From: Viola odorata
Lineage: Eukaryota; Streptophyta; Magnoliopsida; Malpighiales; Violaceae
Length of the DNA stretch: 64,000 nucleotides
Direction: 5' to 3'
NCBI GenBank assembly: GCA_963691705.1
Contig: OY829541.1
Coordinates: forward strand, 3,333,385-3,397,384
In this document: one piece after another, positions 1 through 9,731 of the stretch
How the letters are laid out: each line of letters opens with the position of its first letter
Numbering within the stretch: the first letter of the stretch is position 1
The notes under the pieces: model-generated
What the model saw: the letters and a program-made list of their open reading frames with translations, nothing else
Told to the model about the DNA's origin: nothing
The model's database searches: none
Program-made: the position numbers and the translations under genes

Positions 1-202
1 TTCATTTTTTTTGGATTTTTTTTTTTGAAATCTGTTTTAGGAGGTAATTTAACGAAATCGTTAGTCAAACTGGTCAAAAACTAACGGAGGGGAGGTGTTT
101 GCACGGGAACATTAGTTCAGGGGGGTCTCATGGACGTTTTAAAGTACAGGGGAGGTATCTATTTTTCGGCGATAGTACAGGGGTATAAAATACTATTACC
201 CC
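1..202 (-). mobile_element. Terminal region of a MULE-like DNA transposon, cut by the window edge
   Basis: Read on the minus strand from about 202, the sequence starts GGGGTAATAGTATTTTATAC and continues with short C-rich blocks of the 'ACCCCTGTACT' and 'ACCTCCCCTCCGTTAG' kind. This layout is typical of the ends of a large plant Mutator-like group. Two other segments here begin in a similar way (43593 and 49372). The rest of the element lies outside the window, so neither the partner end nor a target duplication can be checked. Confidence 0.4.
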
Positions 203-1072
203 TTTAATTTATATCTAAAGATTACATTTTAAACCCTTAAAAAAAGAGATTACTTTTTAAATAAATAATTAGAATTATCATTTAGGAGTTTATTTTCTAC
301 AAGAATTAACATGAAAAAAGAAAATTTACGGATTGATGATACTCCTTCCATTTTGAATTTATATTAACGGTGATATTCTCAAATATTTATCATTTTTATA
401 TTATCTAAATAGTTTATATTTTTCAATAAAATATTAAATATTTTATCTTAATATATGACACTCTACCTACTTTGAATTAGTCAATTTAAAGTAAATTTAT
501 GAGATAAAATTCGTGAGAAATATAACCAATGACTTATATGTATATCTACTTTAAAATACCAATATTTCAGAACGAATGTAGTATAATATAATTAAACAAC
601 CAATAAAAACTATAAAAAATTACCGCCTTTAAGGGTTTTACTTGACTCGAGTTTTGAGTAATCAACATTTAATATGGTAATCGAATTATCGGATGATTTT
701 AAAAAAAATAGTGATAAAAAAAGTTTAAGGATTAAAATAGTAACACAAGAATACCTACGGGACAAAATCTACCACTCTTTTTACTTACTAGTACTGTGGT
801 ATATAATGGGTGGAGAAGGAGAACTGGATATTTTGTCAGGAACTACTGCGCTCACGTCACGCCGAAAGTTCCCTTAGTTCTCTCACTTAACCCCTCTCCT
901 TTCTCGGGCCTAAGCTGCGGTCTGCAGGGTAGCAAATTGCAAAATCTAGGATTATTACCCTACAAGCTGTATATATAGCCTTATAGGTAAGTGCCCTTTG
1001 AGTTTCCCTATATACTAGACTTACTAGTACGGATCGATCACTACCCTTTTCGATTTTGAGTATCTACTAAAG
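203..1072. other. AT-rich intergenic DNA, no gene seen
   Basis: The open frames here are short, without recognisable domains or splice structure. A less AT-rich patch around 800-960 reads like a degenerate transposon remnant but cannot be assigned. Confidence 0.5.
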
Positions 1073-1203
1073 TACTCCCTCTAGTCCGAATTAAATGACT
1101 TTCTCGTATTCTAATATTTATTAGGTTTAACACTAAAAATATAAGTAAAATAAACAGTAAAAGTAAATTTTAAAACGTTGTTTAATTCGGATCAGAGGGA
1201 GTA
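1073..1203. mobile_element. Stowaway-like MITE (127 bp plus TA duplications)
   Basis: The element at 1075-1201 begins CTCCCTCTAGTCCGAATTAA and ends with the imperfect inverse, TTAATTCGGATCAGAGGGAG. It is flanked on both sides by TA (1073-1074 and 1202-1203), the target duplication of Tc1/mariner elements. There is no coding capacity, so it is a miniature non-autonomous copy. Confidence 0.8.
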
Positions 1204-1649
1204 TTAATTATGATGCCTGCATCCCATCCATGGTTGAAAAATGAATGTAATCGGAATTTTTTTTTTTTTTTAATGAATGATAGTTTTAAATAATTCATAT
1301 TTGTTGATAAAAGTTATAGAGTATATACAGGTGAAAAGAGCTGATATTCTGACAGAAAATTTAGGCAGAATATATGCAGAATTGCAGGGTTATTTTTTCG
1401 CTTTATCCTTTTTATAATATAATTAATTTTTAATTCTTAGATAAGGATAGTATAGTAAATTACTAAATATAATGGTAAGAGAATAATAATTTGAAACGCG
1501 AGAATTACGTTATGTTTATTTTAATACTAATAGTTTTACCATCTAACAGACGATTGTTATTTAAGGAGGTAAATAAATATAAAAGGCAAAATTCATTTTA
1601 CATCTCTCCAAAATTTCATTCCCTTTTAAACGTTTTAATTTGTTGTAGG
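1204..1649. other. AT-rich intergenic DNA, nothing recognised
   Basis: No ORF, hairpin or repeat boundary stands out here. Confidence 0.5.
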
Positions 1650-2720
1650 GTTTCGCTAGAGCACTTGTGAAGGATGTCGATTGATTTACTCTACGAAGTG
1701 AAGATTATTAGTGCGGTAAAATGATAATCAATAAACAAACAAAATTTTGACGACATGATTATTTTAAACATTTAATAGTATACGAAATAATCATTTTAAA
1801 CATTTGAACACAAGCAAAACAATGATTTGAAGGTTTGAGCACAAGCAAGATAATCAATTAATTAAGCATTTGAACGCATGTAAAATAATTAATTCAACAT
1901 TTGAACGCATGCAAAATAATTAATTAAACATGCAAAAGCGTACGAGAATAAATAATTACACAGTACAAATATAAGGAAATAAATAAATAGTACAAGTGCG
2001 GAAATAAATAAACAGCACAATTATACGACAAGATAAAACGACGGGCCAAAATTTGGGCCCGGCCACTGGGCCAAAAGTTGGGCCCAACAGCCGGGCCCAT
2101 CAGACCAGCCCAGCTGGGCTGGCCTCTTTTCTTTCCTCCGCTTGTGGGCTGCGCCAACAGCCAGCCCTCCCATTTCTTCCTTGGGCTGGTAGCAGGCCCA
2201 CTCCTTAATTTAAATGCATGGGTCTGTCTTGGTTAAAGCCCATGCGGGAAATGAAAACGGAAGCTGGGCTTGCTTGGCCCAAGCAAAGGAAAATTTTGGT
2301 GGAGAAATTTTCTGTTTTGGCTGAAGGTGGCCGGACCTTAATTTAACCATGCATCACAGTAATTAAATTAATTTAAAATAACCCTTAATTTAATTAAAAC
2401 CATAATTAAATTAATTAACGAAAAGTTCAAAATTTGCCCGAATTGTCTAGAAATTCGTTGAAGCGAAGCAAGGTAATTAATCTAGAGACAAAATAGAAAT
2501 TATTTGCAAGCAAACAACTATTAATTTCCTCAAAACACTAACAATCAATTCTTGGAAATAAATTGCATAAAAACGTTAAAAAGATAAAAAAAAAAACTTG
2601 AATATTGAAAATAGAGAAATTTTGGGCTTGATTTCGTTTGTGAATTGGTGAAGAAAAATGCTTGAAATTGCTTGGAAAGGTTACCGGATAAAAGAGGTGT
2701 TTTAATCATGCTTCAAAAAT
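1650..2720. repeat. Degenerate LTR-like repeat, family also at 35.2 and 57.0 kb
   Basis: A run of AT-rich sequence with phrases such as 'aataattaattaaacatgc' passes into a GC-rich block (about 2040-2200) with many 'gggccc' and 'cccaacag' words. The same order of blocks occurs at 57000-57660, and the first part recurs at 35150-35450. This is a dispersed repeat, probably an old LTR or leader region. Termini and coding remnants were not found. Confidence 0.5.
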
Positions 2721-2925
2721 AAAAAAAAGTCCTAAATTATTTGATCATGCCCAATAGATAATTTGAATTTGTTAGGGAAGTCAAAGAAATCCCCATGTGC
2801 ATGAATGTTTTGAATATATAGTATTGAGTTACCAACTATTATTTGCTTACACCTAATTTTGATCCTTCAGTTCTAAACTTTCAAACGGAGAACTGCCCTA
2901 GATCACCACCATTCCTAGTTACAGA

Positions 2926-4240
2926 CAATGAAAACTAATTAGTTAATATGTTTTTATATTGTTGAAAGTTAGTGATATAAATGAAATAATTAATTATAGT
3001 AATTATAAGAGAGAATGAATTGAAAATGGTTACATCTAAATATTAGGAAGAAAAAAAACAAATAGACGTTGTATAAATTATTTTACTTTTTTTATTAATT
3101 AGTTAATAATTATAATTTATTTAATATTATTAATTAGATTAACTAGACGGTGGTACGACCTCAATTGAACTTTTAAACTTTGAACTTCTTGCCTTTTTAG
3201 TTCAATCTTTCTGTTTGATTTTTAAAATTTAGCTAAAATATCATTAATTTTAAAATGAAAGGAGTAATTATGGTCTCTATTAAATGAATGTTGTTCTATT
3301 AGTAGCTGCTAGGAAAGCGGATTCTTCAGCAAAGCGCAGGCGCAAATGTTAAGTTCTTGTTCTTGACCTTTTGCTTTCACTTTTTAACTTTTTGAAGGGA
3401 ATAGTACAAAAATTCTTGAATTATCGAAAAATAGAAACTCTCCTGTATTAAAAAAATTTAAATTAAGATCCCTGAATTAAAAGTCAAAAAAATTTAAATC
3501 CATGCCATCACTCAAATTAACTTTCCGTTAGTTGTAACCTTTGACAGCAGGTTGCTTCAAAAAATTTCTTTCCTTTTTTCATTTCTTATTTTCTTATTCC
3601 TTAATTTATTTTTAAAAATTCAGAAAATAATATAATTAATTTTAAAAATTCAAAAAATAATGTAATTAATTTTAAAAATTCATAAAATAATTTAATTAAT
3701 TTAAAAAATTCAGAAGTAATATAATTAATCCAAAAATTTAGAAAAATAATTTCTTTCTTTCTTTCGTTTTCTTTCTTCTTATTGTATCCTTCATCTTCCT
3801 CTCTTCTTTTCCAGCATCATCTACAACAACTAAATGTGAGAATTATTTGAATTTCCTTTTTAATGACATTAAAACTCTAAAAAGATAAACATTTTGAAGG
3901 ATAAAAATTTCATCACCTCCTCATTTCTCTGCTCAAGAAACAACAAATTATTTTTGCTAAAAAACTGGAAAAAAAATTCCAGAGTCCATTTATAAAACAT
4001 TTCTGAAGGGTATAATTTTTTATAAATGGACTCTGGAATTTTATAGTTCAATTATCAATTTTTTTAAGTAAAAATTTAATGTTTTTGGAGTGAATCATTA
4101 ATATTTTTTACAATATTAATAAATTTACCCTAAAAAGATTCCATGGTCAGAATTATGAATGACAATAATAAGAGATTATTGTAAAATTTGGTTAATGATT
4201 CAGGGACCTAAGTCAATAAAAAATGTATATGAGAAATTCC
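2926..4240. repeat. Dispersed repeat, copy A (copy B at 46866-49080)
   Basis: About 1.3 kb beginning GACAATGAAAACTAATTAG is closely similar to 46866-49080, except that copy B carries a 922-bp hAT insertion. Shared landmarks are 'agacggtggtacgac', 'gaaagcggattcttcagcaa' and a 22-bp-armed hairpin. Copy A is therefore the empty site that proves the hAT insertion in copy B. Similarity ends near 4240, 70 bp before the Athila LTR. Confidence 0.85.
3976..4039. repeat. Perfect 22-bp inverted repeat (hairpin)
   Basis: Arms 3976-3997 and 4018-4039 are exact complements with a 20-nt spacer. The arm carries AGAGTCCATTTATAAAA. The same hairpin is present, slightly changed, in copy B near 48838-48893, so both arms have been kept since duplication. 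Confidence 0.85.
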
Positions 4241-4303
4241 CATTATGGTAAAATCCCAATAATTCATACTCTAATTTTTAGGGATTAGATATTTATTCCG
4301 TGG

Positions 4304-4308
4304 ATAAT
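4304..4308. repeat. Target-site duplication ATAAT, left of the Athila element
   Basis: ATAAT abuts the TG of the left LTR and is repeated at 16701-16705 right after the CA of the right LTR. A 5-bp duplication is what Ty3/gypsy integrases make. Confidence 0.92.
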
Positions 4309-5775
4309 TGACAGGGCCGTCGCATGCCCTGCACAAATAAAAGATTACAACCCAGTGTTGTTCTGTAAATTAATGCAGATAGTGGTAGGAGGTTCGAACA
4401 CAGGGACAAGACCTTGACTGATTCGTAGTTTCTTTATGAATAACCAAGTAGAAAAACCAAGTTTTGGGTTGTAAATACGTGGGAACAGAAATGTAAATAA
4501 ATTAAACGAAAGTTGCATACAGAAATACAGTTGAAATGAGATAGGAATCAGTAGGAGAAAGACATCCCCGGTAGAGATATTAACGAAGTGACAATTCCAA
4601 GATGTTGATCATTGACAAAAGATTTTCAAAACCAATTCATAGAGAAGTTATAGAGATACATCCAGGGGCGATCTCCAAGCCTCCTCCTACTCAAGTCACT
4701 CAAGGAGAAGCTCCTTTCGTGACCCTAACTCCCCTAACAATCAAGGATTGCTGGTTCATTGATATGATTAGGAAGTCCCTTCTCAAGACCTTGAGATGGA
4801 CGCAACTGCAGTCCAGAATTCTCAAAACTCACTCTTTTCTTCTTCTAGTTTTAGAGAAAGTTTAATTATCCTATCACTAGTTGTCTACTCGGGTTCTCTA
4901 TAGTACAGAAACGCGGCACTACAGGGATTCTACGGTAATCAATTGCACTGAAATCCAAGTTGATCAAGCTCAAACACAATACAATCAAGTTGTCATTAAA
5001 TCAAGCAAGAAAAGTGATATGAAACGTTTTTAATTAAGATCAAAACAAGTCTCACAACGTTCCTGGAATTGCCAACCTCTAAATCTCTACCAGAGATGAA
5101 GGTTTTTAGTTACAAAACATAATGAAATGATAAAAGATGTTCAAAACAGAAAATAGGAAAATGCTGGAAATTCTGGAAAATAAGTGAAACAGTTAGTTTT
5201 CTCCTCTAACTCCTTGCTCTCGTTCTCCCCTTTCCTCTGCCGTTCTGATCAGTATTAATGGTCTTCTTTGGTGCCAAGATACTCCTCTCTAAGGTGAGAC
5301 AGCTCCCACTAACAAATCTTCATCCTTGTGGTCTTCAATGCTTGCGGGAATATTCTTCCTAAACACAAGGGGAATGTTGATTTTTGTCTTCTATAAACTT
5401 GTTAGGAGTGGGAAGAATGTTATCTGAACCCAAGAAGCTTTGTGTCACTAAAAACGCCACCCAAGAAGACAAGAACCGCACTCATGAGAAAATAATTGCG
5501 GCGCGCATAATCATGGTGAGTGCTGTCCAGATCTAGAAACGTCACGGCAGCCTCATCTCAGGGCCTTGAGATGAGTCGGAATTCATCAGCAGAAAAACTG
5601 CACAGCCAGCTTGATCGATTGAGCTCTATTCTTTGACCTTTTCGTTCCTTCTCCTACTTCTGGTCATTCAAGTGTAATTCTGGAAAAAGGAAGGAAAAAG
5701 GATCAAAGCAGCATGTTTATTGCTTCAAAAGCTAAGTAAAGAAGCAACAAAACTAAGTGGAATAACAATCAATCA
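4309..5775 (-). repeat. Left LTR (3' LTR of the Athila element)
   Basis: 1467 bp, starting TGACAGGGCC and ending CAATCAATCA on the plus strand. It matches 15234-16700 except for about nine substitutions. It contains the palindrome CTCAGGGCCTTGAG in a longer inverted context at 5552-5575 and a variant at 4777-4800. The 87-codon open frame at 4602-4865 is LTR sequence, present in both copies, with no known domain. Confidence 0.96.
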
Positions 5776-5790
5776 AATCCCCCCACATTT
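5776..5790 (-). other. Polypurine tract (second-strand primer)
   Basis: On the minus strand TCAAATGTGGGGGGATT runs straight into the first base of the 3' LTR, the position and composition expected of the PPT. Confidence 0.85.
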
Positions 5791-7048
5791 GAACTACGCT
5801 TGCCCTCAAGCGCACAAACAGACTCAAAACACAAAGAAAAACACGAAGACAACACAGACACAACACAGAAACAGCACCCCTTAGAACAGAACATCAACCC
5901 CTGGACTGATCTTCACACAAACACTTCAAAAATCAGCTCAATCAAGCAATGCTAAATACTCAAAACATCACAATTGTGCACATATTCAAACAGAGGGATG
6001 ACAGCATGCTGATCACAAGGAAATAAAATCCTAGGGCCTATGTCTTCTCTTCCTCTGACTCAAAATCCAATCACTGCTGCTGGACACTCAAGCAAAATTA
6101 TTAAAAGCACAAACAATAACAGAAATTGAAACACAAAGCGAGCCAAAGGCTTCTTTTATTCTATTTTTTTCCTTTTTTTTTTTTTTTTTTTTTCTTCAAC
6201 CTTCTTTCCGCAATCTTTCAGCTTCTTTTCTTTCTTTTTCAAAATCATCCTCCATCCACAAACCCTTTTTTCTTTTTTCTTTTTTTTTTTTTTTTTTCAA
6301 AACACACACGCATGCAGACCTTGATTTCTCACCAATGGCGCTATGATCGGCCCAACAAAAGGGGTTAGCACACGACCGACTGGAAGTTTTTCCATGATGG
6401 GGTGATGGTGCCGAACCACCAACACCGTGCAATCCAGAGGGCATGATGAGAAATCCGCACAAAAGAAAATTAAAGGTACACAAGCTAACAGAAAATAAAG
6501 GACTTAGCAGCAGTAGGAGGATAGGATGATCTTGAGATGAGAAGACAGATCAGCTCTAGCAAGACATTTTCTAGGATCAGCAAAACTAATCATACATCTA
6601 TGCAAACAAATGCACAAGTTGTAATGCCAGGAGGACTTAAAATTGCAAGATGGAGCTGATAAATCAAGTGTTCACATGAGGATCAGATCAGAGGTTTCAA
6701 TTTTATTCAAAGGGGGCTGAAACACTTCACAAAGAGCAAACGACTCACGCAAAAATAAAAACAAGCAGAAGCGCATGCAACACTATCAGAAATAAACATG
6801 CAGAGGGAAGAAAGTACAGAAAAACCAACAACAGAAAATACATGCAACAAAATTTTAAAAACAGACATGTAAAAGAACAATAAAAACACAAACAAATACA
6901 AAACAAACACGAAAGTGTCTCCCCCCCACATTTGAAGAACACATTGTCCTCAATGTGAAAGAAAAACACATACTACAAACAAACAGACAAACAAACAAAA
7001 AGAAATAAAAAAGAAAAGGGAAAAAGAAGATAGAACCCGGGGCAAGAT
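5791..7048 (-). other. Athila 3' noncoding region
   Basis: This lies between the third ORF and the PPT. It holds two long T-rich runs (about 6168-6193 and 6268-6298) that give meaningless F/K-rich ORFs. A second PPT-like stretch at 6919-6936 reads CTTCAAATGTGGGGGGGA on the minus strand and is preceded by GAGGACAATGTG, almost repeating the words next to the true PPT. Confidence 0.75.
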
Positions 7049-9349
7049 TCAAGATTTGGGAGGTACTGGTGGTGGGAAAGCACGCGTCAAAACCTCCAGG
7101 ATGTTTTCCTGGGTGCGCTGGGTGGCACTCTGCTGTCGGATCAATTGGCGAAGGAGGGTGTTTTGATTCCTAAGGAGGATCGAAATCTGGGAGTTGAGAG
7201 AAGGGGCACTGGCGGAGGTACTGGTCTGAAGGTTTGGACGGCTCGTCTCAGGGCCTCGACATGGGCCGGCAGCATCAGGATTGTTTTCGGGAGCAGGGCC
7301 AGAAATATCATCTTGCCTATCCAGTCGTCTGAGTTTGAAATCACCCTGGTGCTTGGCCCCGAAGATGTGGTCTGGAGCTGGAGTGAATCCTGTATTGTAA
7401 CACACAAAACGATCCTGGTCTAGATGGACAAAACCCATCTGATCAAGCGCCATAATATTCATAATTTTCAAGGAAGCACAATTAAACAACTTGGCAGATT
7501 TAAGGTCCAGATCGCAAACTTTCAAGGCAATATGAGTAATGAGCGATCCCATAATAAGCTTATCCTTGTCCCTATAATAATGCAACTGAGCAGCAATCCA
7601 ATAGCCTAAATTAATGGGCTTTTTATTGACCATGCCCCACAAAATGAAAAGCTCTTGTTTGGAAAGAACACCAGCGATGTGATCTTTCCCAGCGAAATTA
7701 GTGGAAAGGACTCTATGCAAAATCCTAAGGGCAGGGTCTAGAATCTGGTGTGCCTTAGCCTTTTTGTCATCAAATTTTAATTTTGGCTTTCCAGTGAGTT
7801 GTTGATAGGCAGATTGCGTGTCAAAATCATCAGGATAATCGCTTAAAGTATTAACATACCAGTCAGCATGCAATTCATTTTCTTTCACAAAGCCTAAAAC
7901 AACATTAAATTGATTCAAGGAATAGCGACAGGATTTCCCACATATTCTGAAGTTAATGTCATTAGGCCTAGCAAGTCTTAACCCATCTGTTTCCCTATCC
8001 CTAGCTGATCTATACCAAAAAGTGGTATGCAATTCAAGGCACAGCTCAAGGTACGCGGGATGGTCAAGAAAAAAGAGAGGTTCCCAGCCCACATTCCTAA
8101 CATACTGACGCAATCTAGACTCAATTCCCCAAGTGTCAAGGAGTTCAAAATATAGCTTAGCACAAGGTGGAATAGTTGATTTATATTTAAGGTGCAGTTT
8201 TTCTTCTTGATCAAAAACATCAAAATCCAACCAACCATTAAGGAGTTCTAGGTCTGGAATGACTTGCCTTTTTTTACTGCTGGTTCTTGCTCGTTTGGAG
8301 CTCCTTGCACTGCCATGTTTCTCGACTGGTGCAGAGGAAGGCATAGGAAAAGCTGAAGGACCTGCTGGCGCTTTGGAAGATGGAGTTTTTGCTACCTTTT
8401 TGGCCACTATTTTGGTGCGCTTGGGCCTCGGCTCTTCTGGAGTAGATTCTTCTGATCTTTCCTCGTTTGTTTGGGTTGCCCCGTCATGCTCATCCGATTC
8501 ATCGTCACTGCCTTCAGAGGCAGGATCAGCAGGGGTCTCAGGCATTTTCCCCTTGCCTTTGTCCTTCTCATGGCCCTGAGAGGTCTGAACAGTAGGGCGC
8601 TGAGGAATGGGCTGAGGCTCTCTTATTTCAATGCCCTTCCTCTTGAGGGATTTTGCAGCAGGGGCGACCTGAGCTTTCCCGGCCACTTGCTTGGCCCGAA
8701 TAATATCTGCTGCTGCAGCAATCGAGGGGACAGGGATCCCTTTGCGCTTCAAGCGGCGCTCTGGCCTGTCATCAATCTTCGGATGGTGCTGCTTGGGTTT
8801 TCGCATGAAAGCCTTGAGAGGCCTCTCTTCAGTGCCGGAGCTGGACTCAATGGTGATGTCCTGCGGCTTAGAAGTGAAAGTAGGATCGCTGGCGTTGTCG
8901 GAATCGCCGGAATCGGAGTGAGTTGATTCCGTCTGCTGCTTAGAAGGTGACTCTGATCTGGGAAGAATGACTGGTCCCTTTTTGGGTCTTGGGACGAAGG
9001 TGGGTGAAGGTATTTTTGTGGGTTGCTGGGTTGAGGGAGTGTTGACTTTAGAACCACCAGCAGCGACAGCTGGTTGAACGGCTGTCGGAGACGTTGGGTT
9101 TGGAGGTTTCTCTGCCTCTAATGGGTCCTGGGTGGTGGAGGGAGCGGGCTGCTCTGCTGCTTTCGGCTGGGCTGAGGTGACCGGATTTTCTGGGAAAATG
9201 GTCACCAAAGGACTCGGCGGCGGCGAAGCGGAGGCGACCACTGCGAGGGCAAGCGGCTGGGGCGGAGATTCGAATGAGTCCGAATCCGAATCAGTTGGAG
9301 GAGTGTTTCTGCTTGTTCCACGGCGAGCTTCGGATTTCTTGAGCGGCAT
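7049..9349 (-). CDS. ATHILA ORF-1-type third ORF (often called env-like)
   Basis: A 766-aa frame starts at the ATG at 9349-9347 (MPLKKSEARR); the frame is open further upstream to 9796, but that part lies in the leader. The first ~380 residues are low-complexity, rich in Ser, Pro, Glu and Lys, with basic clusters such as RPKRTKIVAKK and SSKKRQ that look like nuclear-localisation or nucleic-acid-binding segments. The second half is a globular domain with LNGWLDFDVFDQEEKLHLKY near its start and RDRETDGLRLARPNDINFR later. It resembles the ATHILA ORF-1 family found downstream of pol in Athila elements. I see no signal peptide or clear membrane segment, so an envelope role is not supported. Its function is unknown. 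The frame is intact. Confidence 0.8.
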   Translation of the reverse strand: MPLKKSEARRGTSRNTPPTDSDSDSFESPPQPLALAVVASASPPPSPLVTIFPENPVTSAQPKAAEQPAPSTTQDPLEAEKPPNPTSPTAVQPAVAAGGSKVNTPSTQQPTKIPSPTFVPRPKKGPVILPRSESPSKQQTESTHSDSGDSDNASDPTFTSKPQDITIESSSGTEERPLKAFMRKPKQHHPKIDDRPERRLKRKGIPVPSIAAAADIIRAKQVAGKAQVAPAAKSLKRKGIEIREPQPIPQRPTVQTSQGHEKDKGKGKMPETPADPASEGSDDESDEHDGATQTNEERSEESTPEEPRPKRTKIVAKKVAKTPSSKAPAGPSAFPMPSSAPVEKHGSARSSKRARTSSKKRQVIPDLELLNGWLDFDVFDQEEKLHLKYKSTIPPCAKLYFELLDTWGIESRLRQYVRNVGWEPLFFLDHPAYLELCLELHTTFWYRSARDRETDGLRLARPNDINFRICGKSCRYSLNQFNVVLGFVKENELHADWYVNTLSDYPDDFDTQSAYQQLTGKPKLKFDDKKAKAHQILDPALRILHRVLSTNFAGKDHIAGVLSKQELFILWGMVNKKPINLGYWIAAQLHYYRDKDKLIMGSLITHIALKVCDLDLKSAKLFNCASLKIMNIMALDQMGFVHLDQDRFVCYNTGFTPAPDHIFGAKHQGDFKLRRLDRQDDISGPAPENNPDAAGPCRGPETSRPNLQTSTSASAPSLNSQISILLRNQNTLLRQLIRQQSATQRTQENILEVLTRAFPPPVPPKS

Positions 9350-9731
9350 GGTGGTGGTTAGGTTTTTGGAGAGGGATGTGGAAGTGAGAGAGATAGGGAG
9401 ATTGTGGTAGACGAGGAGAGTGAGTGCAGCTTTTTGATAGAGGGTGGTATTATGATCATGGGGGGAAACTGAAGAGGTAATGGAAAAAGTGGGTTTAACG
9501 GGAGTTTTATCCAGGTGGACATGATGACATGGAAAGTGATTTTTCAGGGCCTTGAATGAAAGTGCTTTCTTCTTACTGCGAGTCTGGCTCATCTCAGGGC
9601 CTTGAGATGAACTAAGCACAGCTGAATTGAAATGGCCTTGTCTGGAGTTGAATGATACAAATGCTGGAAGGTACTGATTGCCGCCCAAAAGTTGTCCCCT
9701 TTTAAAGTCTTGGACCGGACTATGACATTGT
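9350..9731 (-). other. Leader between gag-pol and the third ORF
   Basis: 382 nt follow the gag-pol stop. They stay open in the frame of the downstream ORF but have no domain. A copy of the element's palindrome lies at 9588-9610, and a shorter match (TCAGGGCCTTGA) near 9544. How the third ORF is expressed (splicing or reinitiation) is not visible. Confidence 0.6.

Noticed and set aside
4602..4865. 87-aa ORF, repeated at 15527
   Set aside because: It is LTR sequence; both copies are identical because the LTRs are, and no domain or codon bias supports it.
6126..6483. Overlapping F-rich and K/E-rich ORFs on both strands
   Set aside because: They are translations of long T/A homopolymer runs in the Athila 3' noncoding region.
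8259..9410. Several plus-strand ORFs of 76-151 aa
   Set aside because: Antisense shadows of the GC-richer third ORF of the Athila element.
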